Source of the DNA: a virus
Direction: 5' to 3' (one strand)
Length of the DNA stretch: 42,162 bases
IMG/VR virus record: IMGVR_UViG_3300017730_000022
Span: 1 to 42,162 of that record
Below, piece after piece: positions 32,101-40,213 of this stretch (its first letter is position 1; the number at the start of each line of letters is the position of its first letter). The notes under the pieces are model-generated. The model was not told where the DNA came from. It worked only from the letters and a program-made list of their open reading frames with translations, and did no database searches. A program made the position numbers and the translations under genes.

Positions 32101-34641
32101 AATTTGAGATGCCTTTGTAAATTCTGGATCTACCTTTCTTTTATCTGGTTGACTGAATGGTTCATATCCATCTATGTCATAAGCTTGATCTCTTAATGCC
32201 TTGGTCCCTTTCGCTATACCAGCACTAAAATCTAAAATCTTAGAGTCTTTAGGTAGGCCCTCAGTCTCAGCGATCTTAATATAAGTTTTTTCAGTAGATT
32301 CATTTTGAGTATCCTTAGAATCTTCTGGTTTGTAATCGTTTTGACTTAAGGTTTCCAAAGTAGCAGGAGCTAAATCTCCTCCTTCCTCTTTGGGGATCTT
32401 AGAAAATCTTAGTTCTGGTTTAGAATCTATAACAGTCTCAGAAGTAGTCTGAGGAGCAGTAGTTTGCTCTATAACTGGATTTGCTGACTTGAGGTTTTTA
32501 TAGCTCTGACGTAGCAATTGTCTAGCCTCTGCCTTTGTCATATTCTCTGTAACTACACCAAATGCACGAAGACTTTTAGTTAATATTTCAACGACTCGAT
32601 CCCATCTACTATCATCAAGATTTGTATTCTCTGCCATTTTTGACAAAAACTCTTCCGCAGCAAGTCTCGTATCGTCATTGTTACCAGACAGGTCCATCTC
32701 AGCATCATCAGAAAATGAATCGTAAACATTATCTAACATTTCGTTGAATGATGTTGAATTGCTCTTTAACTTTCTAAGTCCAAGGTGGCCAACCACTTCA
32801 TGACTTACCACTTTTTGTGTTCTGTCTGTAATAGAAATTTGCTCGTTTTTAGCCCCTAGCTGTATACCATCAACGAAAAATAAAACCTTATTATCAGTCG
32901 TAAGATATACTCCCTCCGCAAGCTGAGTTCCTTGGCCATTTTTAATCTCATTTTTGAGATCCCCATCAGGCATTGAGTCAACATTTTCATAAAGTGTATA
33001 ATCAATGTTCTCAAATTCCTGAGTTGCATTTTGCAGAGACTCATTGACCTGATTAAATTCTGGAGTGCTTTCAAATGATGTTGGATTCTCTGGTGCAACA
33101 TTAGGTGTTACCTCTGTTTCCGTAGGTGTTACCTGTATTTCAGCATTTGAGCTTTCTGTAGTCTCTAAATTGACTTGTTCTGGATTAAAAGGTTTAGGAG
33201 CAAATCGTTTGTCAGAATTGTCATCAATTTCATTTGAGTCTAAATTAGACACATCGACATTGTTTTCAGACTCTGTCTCAAATACATAATCTGGAGTTGT
33301 TTGATTTTCTAATTCAATCAAATTTCCTTCAAGACTTAATCCATTAGCTGAAAGATCAGATTTAAAGTTTTGAGGATTATCAATTGCAAATATTTTACTT
33401 TTAACAGTTCCATCATTATCCCTTACATCAGCTTGAAAGAATCTTTTTACACTTACTTCTACACCACTTTCAGACTGTTGTTGCGTGTTATTTTCAGTAT
33501 TGTTTACAACATTCTCTCCATTTTGTGGAGAAGTAGTTTCTTCTTTTGGATTAAATTTGTTATTTGCTAAACTCACTGCTTGTGTGCCTAGTTGCATTGA
33601 GGTGCCTGTAGCTGCTCCCATCTTCATAGTCTTAGCCATCTCTGCTCTAGTATAGAAAGGATTTTCTAGCATAAGCATTGCTCCCTCCATTGCAGCTTCC
33701 TCCCCTGCATTAACTCCAGTTGCAGTTGTAACCCTTGCTCCTTTGGTAAACATTCCTTTGGTAATTCCTTTTTTGGCAAGTGTTCTAGCAGCAGCAGAAC
33801 CTATCCCATATCCAACTATAGTAAGGGCAGCATCACTAATATACTCTTGAGGAGTATTACCCATCATATAGGTTTCCTTCATGAATTTATTTACAGCACT
33901 TGATCCCATATCAATGTTGTCAATAGTATCCAGTGAATCCTTCATGAGAAAATTAATCTCCTCATCGTATTTTTTTATCTTATTAGATTCTGTCATCCTA
34001 CTCTTTAAAGTGGTAAGAAGGGCTGGATCTCTTGTAAGTTTATATTTATTTAAAAGGGCACTATTTTCCTTACTAAAGAAATTTCTAAAATCCTGTTTGT
34101 CATATACTTTTTGATTCTCTCCATTAAATTGAGCAGAGATACTGTTAAAGTTATTGTTCAGAACCTTTGCAACTCTAGTCCGTTCTTCAATAGGTAGTTT
34201 ATTAAAGTCATCACTTTCAAAGATATCAATAATTTCATCAAATTGATCATTAAGAAGATTTTTTTCTGTTGTCCTTGTGACTCTTTTAATTTGATTGCCA
34301 AACTTTTTTAATTGAACACCCCTTGCTTTGGCTTGATTCGACAACTCTTGATCGTAAATTGCTGTACTAAAATCGGACATACCTTGAGCACTAGCAACTG
34401 CAATACCACCAATGCTTTGTGCCGCTGAACGAGCGACTTCTCCCATAGAAATACTAGAGTCATCAAAATCTTGATACTTTTCTTTAACTTTGCCTTCCCA
34501 CTTTTTAAAGTCCTCTGGTTTTAGTTTTGACTCTACTTTGGGCAAAGTTTCTTCTACCCATTTTTGATATACATATCTTTTTTTATTTTTAGGTAATTCA
34601 ATATATCTAGGGTCATTGCTAATTTCTTTCCAATATATCAT
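26122..34641 (-). CDS. Giant polyvalent internal virion protein (2839 aa)
   Basis: One frame of 2839 residues. The N-terminal ~600 residues are helical with a glycine/alanine-rich segment, typical of ejected virion proteins. Domains are spaced by an [LI]RFSK(QS) motif at R745, R960, R1218, R1550 and R1958, with RFSL at R1979. Order: zincin 1 with HEVVGH (614-619); SAM methyltransferase with ILDFSAGIAKG (~802-812) and RVLKPGGTAYVQ; ADP-ribosyltransferase-like module 1 (~970-1215, ending DPVTYDDKGNVIPLSKRF); module 2 with YHGTPH (H1244), GEGRQAFGYGLYFAED; zincin 2 with HEFFHH (1761-1766); LPD38-like C-terminal region (~1990-2839, SGIITSDEYNKLTNRYDFYV). This matches polyvalent proteins of phages and conjugative elements, which carry effectors into cells. 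The ATG at 34641 lacks a good ribosome binding site. Individual activities are predictions. Confidence 0.85.
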   Translation of the reverse strand: MIYWKEISNDPRYIELPKNKKRYVYQKWVEETLPKVESKLKPEDFKKWEGKVKEKYQDFDDSSISMGEVARSAAQSIGGIAVASAQGMSDFSTAIYDQELSNQAKARGVQLKKFGNQIKRVTRTTEKNLLNDQFDEIIDIFESDDFNKLPIEERTRVAKVLNNNFNSISAQFNGENQKVYDKQDFRNFFSKENSALLNKYKLTRDPALLTTLKSRMTESNKIKKYDEEINFLMKDSLDTIDNIDMGSSAVNKFMKETYMMGNTPQEYISDAALTIVGYGIGSAAARTLAKKGITKGMFTKGARVTTATGVNAGEEAAMEGAMLMLENPFYTRAEMAKTMKMGAATGTSMQLGTQAVSLANNKFNPKEETTSPQNGENVVNNTENNTQQQSESGVEVSVKRFFQADVRDNDGTVKSKIFAIDNPQNFKSDLSANGLSLEGNLIELENQTTPDYVFETESENNVDVSNLDSNEIDDNSDKRFAPKPFNPEQVNLETTESSNAEIQVTPTETEVTPNVAPENPTSFESTPEFNQVNESLQNATQEFENIDYTLYENVDSMPDGDLKNEIKNGQGTQLAEGVYLTTDNKVLFFVDGIQLGAKNEQISITDRTQKVVSHEVVGHLGLRKLKSNSTSFNEMLDNVYDSFSDDAEMDLSGNNDDTRLAAEEFLSKMAENTNLDDSRWDRVVEILTKSLRAFGVVTENMTKAEARQLLRQSYKNLKSANPVIEQTTAPQTTSETVIDSKPELRFSKIPKEEGGDLAPATLETLSQNDYKPEDSKDTQNESTEKTYIKIAETEGLPKDSKILDFSAGIAKGTKALRDQAYDIDGYEPFSQPDKRKVDPEFTKASQIPSDTYDYVINNAVLNVVPESKRKEILSDIYRVLKPGGTAYVQVMDWGSIKARLKTRGVRIVGPREIITTIGTFQKGYTHAQFVEFVSNELPGAEISRTPYGGAGVKVTKPELRFSKQSDSKYLELSKDPQKNEAKLQSMVDSAAESAGYNFGPEPHGTIAPYFTKFKTPAYFGVGANMYSFPMNDRIDWKGKTITLGKKPNERDIDELSDEQSIPEIGMLANFGNKGIYKYLGEDDFGGNKYALIKDYEASFPDGEFKDLKVIKAQPFNEFPRVNNYYIKMKNPAELNIEQGKKLARGKINGKFDKELFKSLKLKGHDGVITPDDFGPSSGKHYIPFNPNQIKLADPVTYDDKGNVIPLSKRFDDSSDDIRFSKQSENPVSPYRYSTNKSSDINLYHGTPHNVDKFSLEKIGTGEGRQAFGYGLYFAEDKYIANWYRKVLSKDTSPKPKAKFTKILGDNYLSEYKNSALLKASRKQTVKQSELDAIKLEANKNINLLKVEDKQLRDRKLDQDKWESSFWNKIKIWNKLGGNVPNIDRNIFTKLDSIDKEINKNQELINDIDSNKDYLIKEEGGGNLYKVAFNANKTNILEYDVHMHRQSPLIQQVFADFIKDKNLFDQLKGRDGKGSDYYRVMSRNLGGDKKTSKYLNSKGVKGLRFADSKSRKKFTTIAPGSSKYNYVIFNDRDLNILKSQTGLQIDTDGIRFSKQSENPLVNSQVSKDLDDISIIDASNFSPEQIELIKDTYERNKKELPNGVNPRRFRQGRIIGKDSPTLDELLALPIVERNKQIKDLKKNISEQFVFRPIENRVAWDAEKDRVYKLYDTGVDSILKRVEAQIRFEKLSKTNRFNLASNIDNQNISDLVREFFDVIGHSYFDGTAIQFVKLSENTQGTYRFFDNIVSINKNRINQPHTYVHEFFHHLMRFVPTEFKEKFNNQYIKSKTSFIKNHPALKGLTFKFKEPTEIPISSLILNNKEFSQLADNVGTETVNKYFRKDGLNYVFMFNESDYRYDNFLEYFAEMMTDRYFDFISETDPDLSTFIGVMRLLYKNFVRTLKDFAGIDMQDTIMDKFANQEFDSNFNKYTDEESTIMANMIETNTLKEIVSPDSQNQLRFSKQSIQPNIDDKYNSIDPIRFSLASDIKDKFGSFRYEFQDNFIDLKKYQQSLEDKGITINDYANPYQGETLYHGKVGSRILKFREDKLESFAKNLRSKEIGLERLENYLYALHAKERNKRIAEITDGDNQSGSGMTDAEADAIIMQEQASSDFTNLDELQKQISEINKGSLYTRYESGIITSDEYNKLTNRYDFYVPLKHDDDGLATAKTGKGFDQNAKGIINALGRKSRAENIVANVFLQAEESIIREEKNIVMNRLLNFVQENPDENAYKVSTELPMRKTLIDGKVKQTVDTGYPTEKNVVTVRQSGKKVFIEFSNEHARIAEAIKNLGATQTNLITTSLGKLLRMIKTNNTSYNPEFAFTNFIRDVIFGLTNLSDSGQAITKDVILSIPKALAGARHYIRNKDTSTEWSKIYEDFSANGGKVNFMGLQDVESITSNLTKELNRISKRPSLIGGFKSFIKFVEDYNTVIETGIRLATYKALLDKGESKSKAAAYAKNLTVNFDKKGNSSQHANALYMFFNAGIQGSARIMSAMKNKKVQKLALSGVLFGFVNGIIQRIIGGEDEDDRYNFDKVNNFTRHHSMVFLTGEEDEFGKSKYIRVPLPYGYNTLYAFGDTLASAVANGFSGKPFSPTSEAMNLSATVLNSFNPVGGSDTLLKQISPTLLDPLIEYGLNENFMGAPIRKENIGKANKPNSQLYFSSVSEPSRIITKKLNEITGGSDFRSGKIDYNPEAIDHTFGFFTGGAGSFLKTLVNTPLKLIDDKDLEENEIIFKRRFTGKNKPYVDRINYRSMESHVKAFSDEAKSLSGEEQKEFVKKYKTEIGLNILFKSSNGALRKIDDLIAATNNRDVIAKLEQKQNVIHQRIIRAGIKKGINFEIK

Positions 34642-34659
34642 AGGATTTATTTTTTATAT

Positions 34660-35343
34660 TTAATCGTTAAGATCAAGGATTTGCCTTAAAAATTCATTAT
34701 CATTATCTGACTTAAATGTAACGGCATTGTCACCTAATTTAACGCTTTTCACATCTTCCGAAATGCCTCTAATATTACTTACATTACTCATAAAACGCTG
34801 AGTTGCTTCTTTAGATTCTTGTTGCTTAATCTCTTTCTGCCTTTGTGCTATATAGTTCTTTATAACCGTTTGAGCATGAGACAGTATCATTTTATATTCA
34901 TTTCCAGTTTCGCCATATCTATTAGGGTCAGTATATGCAATAATAGAACTTTCAAATTTCTGTAAATCATCTATTTTATCGTCTAAAGTTTTATAAGCTC
35001 TTTGACCTGTGAAATTTGCTTGAGTTGTTCCTATGACTGGAGCCTTAATTATACTTTCTAAAGCTTCGTCAACTCTGTATTTGTTGTCTTGCAAATCTTT
35101 TGTCTTTAATCGAATTGCAATGTTTTGATCATATTCTGCTTTGTTTTTAGCATTTTTATAAAAATCGTCTACAACTTGAGCTTGCATAAGTTGTTCGGTT
35201 CTTTTGTTGAGTAGCTCATTTCTTCTACGATCCATTCGCAAACGCTGTTTACGCTCTCTCATCGATTGTTTCTGATCATCGATGTCTCTCATGTAATCGC
35301 CTAAACCATCTGTAGATCCAAATTTTACATCATACATAATCAA
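34660..35343 (-). CDS. Coiled-coil internal virion protein
   Basis: 227 residues, highly charged and helical throughout (RERKQRLRMDRRRNELLNK; QRQKEIKQQESKEATQRF), no membrane segment. It sits between the glycine-zipper protein and the giant protein, the order of ejection proteins in podoviruses. Function inferred from position. Confidence 0.6.
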   Translation of the reverse strand: MIMYDVKFGSTDGLGDYMRDIDDQKQSMRERKQRLRMDRRRNELLNKRTEQLMQAQVVDDFYKNAKNKAEYDQNIAIRLKTKDLQDNKYRVDEALESIIKAPVIGTTQANFTGQRAYKTLDDKIDDLQKFESSIIAYTDPNRYGETGNEYKMILSHAQTVIKNYIAQRQKEIKQQESKEATQRFMSNVSNIRGISEDVKSVKLGDNAVTFKSDNDNEFLRQILDLND

Positions 35344-35353
35344 TCCTTTCTAT

Positions 35354-36328
35354 TTATTTTAAAAATCTAGCTAATTCACTAGCGATTTCTGAACCACTAA
35401 AACCCGCATTTTTCATATTTAAAACCATGTCAGCAGTATCACTGGAAGAATACATTCCAGCTAAATCACCTAATGAACCCATAATATTTGCTGTAGACTT
35501 TGTATTAGCGTCTTGCTGTTGATTGAATACAGAAGCTTGTCCACTCATTATACCCATCTTCCTGTCACGATCTAAGCTTGCCATGCGATTTCGCTCAGAC
35601 TGTGCGTAATTAAACTGATCTTGCATTGCACTTGTCCTCATATTGTTTTGAGCAATATTAGCTTGTGCGTAGCTTGATTGCTGTTGAGGAGTAATCATCA
35701 TGCCCATCGGACTCGCAGGATTTATATGTGCAGCAGTATTGTACAAATTGTTATAAAGTTGAGTCCCTTGATTTATTCGTTGTTGAGCATAAGATAGGTT
35801 ATCAATCCCAAAATCGTTTATAAGACTAAAATCATCAAATTGACCAGATGTGCCTCTTTTGACTCCCCGCTCGGCTGCTAATTTTTTAAGGTTTGTTTGT
35901 ATTTCTTCTGGTAGTTCATAGGGATTATTTAAACTTTCTCTGGCAAGACTTGACATACGATTTCGCAAATCGCCATAACCCGGAATTGCTTTTTCGAGGT
36001 AACTGCTTTGCTCATCAAATTTGTATTGATTGACCCTTTTAAGAAGTTCCTCGGTAGAATCAAATGATTCAGCATTACCAGCAATGGCAAGTCTCTGTTG
36101 CTCTTGTGGGTCGAATCCTGTTGAGTATTGATTGGAAAAATCTTTAAAGTTTTTATCAAAGCCAGCATCTATATAAGTTGGTCCCTTTTTCTTTTTGCCA
36201 CCACCGAACAAGCCAACTGCTCCACCTATTAAAGCACCAGCTACTGTTCCAGCACCGGGCATAATCATACTACCTATTTTTGCCCCACTTGCTGCACCAC
36301 TTACCCCTCCTGCTATATTTGCACTCAT
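35354..36328 (-). CDS. Internal virion / DNA ejection protein with N-terminal glycine zipper
   Basis: 324 residues. Residues 1-45 are Gly/Ala-rich (GGVSGAASGAKIGSMIMPG, VAGALIGGAVGLFGGGKKKK), a glycine-zipper stretch able to enter membranes, followed by a Lys patch. The remainder is Gln/Asn-rich and helical (YAQANIAQNNMRTSAMQDQF). This is the standard look of podovirus proteins that leave the virion and help form a DNA conduit across the envelope. The next genes (34660, 26122) would complete the ejection set. Confidence 0.65.
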   Translation of the reverse strand: MSANIAGGVSGAASGAKIGSMIMPGAGTVAGALIGGAVGLFGGGKKKKGPTYIDAGFDKNFKDFSNQYSTGFDPQEQQRLAIAGNAESFDSTEELLKRVNQYKFDEQSSYLEKAIPGYGDLRNRMSSLARESLNNPYELPEEIQTNLKKLAAERGVKRGTSGQFDDFSLINDFGIDNLSYAQQRINQGTQLYNNLYNTAAHINPASPMGMMITPQQQSSYAQANIAQNNMRTSAMQDQFNYAQSERNRMASLDRDRKMGIMSGQASVFNQQQDANTKSTANIMGSLGDLAGMYSSSDTADMVLNMKNAGFSGSEIASELARFLK

Positions 36329-36338
36329 AATTAAATCC

Positions 36339-37208
36339 CTAGCTTAATGTTCCGAATCCGCTAAATCCTTGGATCTTTTTTCTTATTAAATAAAATGCGA
36401 TGAAAGGACTCATATTATCATGACCACCTCCACTATTTGTTGACCCTGATAAAGTGTGAGTATGTGAAGATCCACCTCCAGCAGCAGCCGAAGTCACACT
36501 TACTGGTCCCCCTGTCCCACCAAAGGATGGGTGAACTGGTCCACCTCCACCAGAATCATTACTAACAGGGTGTGTGACCGTATGCGTGTGAGATGGCATT
36601 TCTGCAACTGTTAAAGTGTGACCCCCTGTTGTGCTAGGCATACCGTGTGCGTGTGTAGGTGCTGTTTCTAACCCTCCTACGTCTTCTGGATCTCTATTAG
36701 TTAAACCAGAACCAAATCCAGCGACTATTGGAACTCTACCGTAAGCTTTTTGAACTCTCTCCCATCCGGGATTATAAAGAAGTAGCGTTGTCTCATCTAG
36801 GGCATGGGTCCATTTTAAATCCCCTGGTGATCCTGCTGCGGTAATCCACTCTGTATTATCCCATACAAGCAAGGTTTTAAGAGTTGAATCCCAAAACAAT
36901 TGTCCTTGCTCTGGGTTTACAGGCTTTTCACTGCTTAACCCCGATGCAGTAGGGTAAACCAACGGAGTCCAAGCTGATCCATCCCAGACTCTCCATTTAA
37001 GAGGTTCTCCTGTTGTTCCATCTGTCTCCAACCAAGGTTTGTCTCGATCTGAAACACTTGGTGTAGAACTACCAAAATTGATTCCATTAAAATCACCAAT
37101 ACCCATGACACTTAGGTATTGAGCAATTTGGATTAACATATCATCTACAGTTCCAGGAAACTCAGTAGAAGGAGGAGTTGAATTTGCTTGTAGATATAAA
37201 TTAGGCAT
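36339..37208 (-). CDS. Tail fibre tip protein with collar-type C-terminus
   Basis: 289 residues. The N-terminus (YLQANSTPPSTEFPGTVDDM) looks like an attachment part. The middle holds two short DGSAWTPLV / WDNTEWITAAGSPG repeats. The C-terminal ~100 residues have the His-Thr-His and glycine-loop signature of phage collar/receptor-tip domains (ALDETTLLLYNPGWERVQ, AEMPSHTHTVTHP, SSHTHTLSG, GGGHDNMSPFIAFYLIRKK). Role: receptor contact or fibre tip. It is adjacent to the nozzle gene. Confidence 0.75.
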   Translation of the reverse strand: MPNLYLQANSTPPSTEFPGTVDDMLIQIAQYLSVMGIGDFNGINFGSSTPSVSDRDKPWLETDGTTGEPLKWRVWDGSAWTPLVYPTASGLSSEKPVNPEQGQLFWDSTLKTLLVWDNTEWITAAGSPGDLKWTHALDETTLLLYNPGWERVQKAYGRVPIVAGFGSGLTNRDPEDVGGLETAPTHAHGMPSTTGGHTLTVAEMPSHTHTVTHPVSNDSGGGGPVHPSFGGTGGPVSVTSAAAGGGSSHTHTLSGSTNSGGGHDNMSPFIAFYLIRKKIQGFSGFGTLS

Positions 37209-37209
37209 A

Positions 37210-39177
37210 TTATGTATTCCAGTTTATTATTAAATGTTTGTTACCACCGTTCATATTGATTGTGTATGGGCCTGTTCCAGATCCACTAACCTCTGCACTA
37301 TTAGGTCCAGAAAAATTATTAAATGATCCTCCAACGATATTAAAAGTAACCGTGCCATCGGATTGTTGAGTATTTTTTCCAATGTCTATAGTGCCAACAT
37401 TTGTGTAAACTCCAGTCCCATTGGTGAACAGTAGATTAAATAAAATATCAGTGTAAGGAATCTCGTAGTTCATCGGTTGTAAATCAACGATTGTTTCCGT
37501 GCAAGAAGAGTAGTCCTGTCTATCTGCATACACTGGTTGAGTCACATTTTTATCTGCGTGTAAGATGATCCGATCCATCACACAATCACCATCGATCTCA
37601 AGTCTCAGTTGAAAGTCTTGCCCTACCATGTTTGCAGTAGGAGCAGTTAATGTCCTGATGTGAGGAGCATTCCTTTTTCCAAGCTGTTTAAATACGTGAG
37701 GGGCTGAAGTGCTTGCATCGGTTGTTTTACTGCAAAACTGAATTGTGTCCCAATAAGTAAATTGAGAATCAAAATCTTTTTTGAAGTAAACTTTTACATC
37801 CACTAATCCATTAATGTCAGTTGCCCAAAAATCAACTCTGTCTAGTCTTTTATAGTGCTGTCCAGATTGGAATAAAAACTTGCGAGTATCTATTACTCTT
37901 TTAATTCTTTGAGGTGTAGCTGTTCCAGACAGATAGTAAATATCTCTCCTGTCTTTTGGCATAATCTCAAAAAGTCTGTTGTTGTCATCTTGGTCTAATG
38001 TAACCATAAATGCTCTTTCAATCCCATCAAAGTAACCCTTAACCATGTGTGTCACTGAAATACCATCCCACTCTCCATCATAAACAGGACTACTCTTACC
38101 CTTCATTGTCGTTGTTGGAGCCATATCCATTGATACAACGTCTTTATAGCTTGTTTCTCCGTATATATTAATGAACGGACTCGCACCTATTAACAATCGA
38201 TTGTCAAAAATCATTGAAGGGCAATTATCCAATAAATTTGTAGAATCTTGATCGATTAAAAATGAGACTTCTTTGCTGAGAGATCCAATACCTGGAGTTG
38301 AAGAATCAATTCTTGCTTGTCTTAAACTCCTAATCTCACCTTTACCATCTCTCCAGTAAATGTCTTGATTGAATGCAACAATGCTCTTACTAGAAATGCA
38401 TCCAATGTGAGGAAGAACCACCGTTTGAAATCCTTGTGTTTGTTGCCACAAATCTCTCTGTGTAATGTCTGCCCTAAATGCAATGACGTAATCTCTACCA
38501 AATACAAGTAGTGGACCATACCCTGTCTCAGAGTCATTTATAGGGATAAATTGCATACCTGTTGCTTCACCCGGTAATGCGAAATACCCACCTCCTAAAA
38601 GATAGGTTGTCTCAGTAAAATTAAGTTCACTATCTGTTGCAACTCCAGCAATATCTCCAACATACATTCTACCTCTTCCATTATGGACCCACAATCTTCC
38701 GTTGGCATAGGCCATGTGTTTACCTCTTGGAACTTGACCTCTTTTGTTTACATGGACTGCATCGGCTCCATCGTATTTAATTGCTGTATCAATTCCGTTT
38801 TGAATTACCAAACTGCTACTACACTCGACCATATAGGCTTGAGATTCGATGTCGCAATTAGGAAAATCAAGGGATATTGATTCAACTGCAAAAGTTGTGG
38901 ATGTGTTAGGCTTAATTCTAAACAATAAACCGTTTATCATGGCAACGAGCATACCACCATGACGAGAGTAGTATTCGATCCCTTGGACTTTACCTTTTGT
39001 TAATATGGATCTTTCATGATAACCAGATCGTGGTTTTAAAAGACCATCTCGACAACTTGTATTCCTTGCCCATGCCAATTGATTTGACTCTATATACTCA
39101 GGAGCAAATGCAGAACTTACACCACCAGTAATATATGCTTGTGCTTCTTTTAACCACTGATCATGACTTGTTGGCAT
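37210..39177 (-). CDS. Tail nozzle-like protein (tail tubular B-like)
   Basis: 655 residues. The start (LKEAQAYITGGVSSAFAPEY, then ARNTSCRDGLLKPRSGYHER) and the many short beta repeats (MVAMINGLLFRI; HMAYANGRLWVHNG; IVAFNQDIYWRDGKGEIRSL) match podovirus nozzle proteins built around a beta-propeller, which close the tail tube below the adaptor. It follows the adaptor gene directly. A half-copy of the TTGCGTGTT element (39188-39197) lies just before its start. Confidence 0.7.
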   Translation of the reverse strand: MPTSHDQWLKEAQAYITGGVSSAFAPEYIESNQLAWARNTSCRDGLLKPRSGYHERSILTKGKVQGIEYYSRHGGMLVAMINGLLFRIKPNTSTTFAVESISLDFPNCDIESQAYMVECSSSLVIQNGIDTAIKYDGADAVHVNKRGQVPRGKHMAYANGRLWVHNGRGRMYVGDIAGVATDSELNFTETTYLLGGGYFALPGEATGMQFIPINDSETGYGPLLVFGRDYVIAFRADITQRDLWQQTQGFQTVVLPHIGCISSKSIVAFNQDIYWRDGKGEIRSLRQARIDSSTPGIGSLSKEVSFLIDQDSTNLLDNCPSMIFDNRLLIGASPFINIYGETSYKDVVSMDMAPTTTMKGKSSPVYDGEWDGISVTHMVKGYFDGIERAFMVTLDQDDNNRLFEIMPKDRRDIYYLSGTATPQRIKRVIDTRKFLFQSGQHYKRLDRVDFWATDINGLVDVKVYFKKDFDSQFTYWDTIQFCSKTTDASTSAPHVFKQLGKRNAPHIRTLTAPTANMVGQDFQLRLEIDGDCVMDRIILHADKNVTQPVYADRQDYSSCTETIVDLQPMNYEIPYTDILFNLLFTNGTGVYTNVGTIDIGKNTQQSDGTVTFNIVGGSFNNFSGPNSAEVSGSGTGPYTINMNGGNKHLIINWNT

Positions 39178-39187
39178 ATTAATGTTA

Positions 39188-39197
39188 TTGCGTGTTA
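39188..39197. promoter_or_regulatory. Half-site of TTGCGTGTTA element upstream of nozzle gene
   Basis: TTGCGTGTTA on the plus strand, in the 22-bp gap between adaptor and nozzle genes. Same half-site as in the capsid and portal leaders. Confidence 0.35.
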
Positions 39198-39199
39198 TT

Positions 39200-40195
39200 T
39201 TAAATTAAGGATTCAAACCCTCCTATTGCAAAATTCTTGCTGTATTGGATCACTGGGTTTTTGTTCTTCTCGTTGTATTTAGTTGATTCTTCCTTCATTA
39301 ACTCAACTGCAATACGTCTCATACTTGCATACTCATTCATCTCTTGATTCCGCCTCTTTTGTTGGGCCATTATCATGAGTTCTAAGGCATCCATATTAGG
39401 GATTAGAACGAGATCAGAATCATTGACTGCTGGAACAAATCTTTTAGTCCCTCTTACACTTGCAGTGTGAGTTTTACCGTCATCTAGGTAAGGAATGTAA
39501 TATCGTCTGTAATTGATGTTTGTCTCTTGTGGATAATAATCAGCGAGTAATAAATCAGTTCGAAGGGCATTAGAAGTGTAAAGCTTAATAAACCCTTTTG
39601 TTGCTGGTTTGATTACTTCTGTAAGAGATGAAAAATTATTTGTTGTAAGTGTTTCGTATGGACTTGCATCACCATTAATCTCTACATACTCACCATCTAT
39701 ATACTGCCCACCATCAAGAGTCCTCACCCATTTGTTATTCTCATCATAACCTTTGAGCAGTATGCGAGGTCTTACCGATGCAACCCTTTCATCAATCGCA
39801 TCTGCAACAACCTTGATTTGATAATTCGTATCTGTAGGAATTTTGCGGATAGTAACTGCTTCTTCACGATCCAAAACCATTTCAGTGTCAGTTTTTTGAT
39901 CGATTGGTCCTATCCCAAATTTACTAAATTCAAACCATGCATTTTTTCTATCCAGAACCAATTGATCAATTGCTATACCATCTGCTCTTTGCAAATAGAA
40001 TGGAAGGGTCAAATATCCATCGATTACTGTAAACTCGTATCTGTCTGTGATACAAGGATACTCACCTGTCCTCATCAATTCTTCAATCGCTCTATTGATG
40101 TCAGTTGTCAACCGGGTATCGCTAGTTGAGTATCCTGTCTGTCCTGACAATACACTCAATGCTGTTTTAGCCTCGCTTAAAGTTCGGTATATCAA
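39200..40195 (-). CDS. Head-tail adaptor (tail tubular A-like)
   Basis: 331 residues. The N-terminal helical part (YRTLSEAKTALSVLSGQ, RLTTDINRAIEELMRTGEYP) is the alpha-helical domain that docks under the portal. A beta-rich rest (YEFTVIDGYLTLPFYLQRAD) is followed by a C-terminal helix (ELMIMAQQKRRNQEMNEYA). The start is TTG at 40195, preceded by AAGGA at ideal spacing; no ATG is better. A plausible promoter lies just upstream. Confidence 0.7.
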   Translation of the reverse strand: MIYRTLSEAKTALSVLSGQTGYSTSDTRLTTDINRAIEELMRTGEYPCITDRYEFTVIDGYLTLPFYLQRADGIAIDQLVLDRKNAWFEFSKFGIGPIDQKTDTEMVLDREEAVTIRKIPTDTNYQIKVVADAIDERVASVRPRILLKGYDENNKWVRTLDGGQYIDGEYVEINGDASPYETLTTNNFSSLTEVIKPATKGFIKLYTSNALRTDLLLADYYPQETNINYRRYYIPYLDDGKTHTASVRGTKRFVPAVNDSDLVLIPNMDALELMIMAQQKRRNQEMNEYASMRRIAVELMKEESTKYNEKNKNPVIQYSKNFAIGGFESLI

Positions 40196-40213
40196 TTTAG
40201 TCCTTAGTTTTTT

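Noticed and set aside
33474-33495. TTGCGTGTTATTTT inside the giant gene as another regulatory element copy
   Set aside because: It is a half-site in coding sequence with no palindromic arm; one chance match in 42 kb is expected to be possible.
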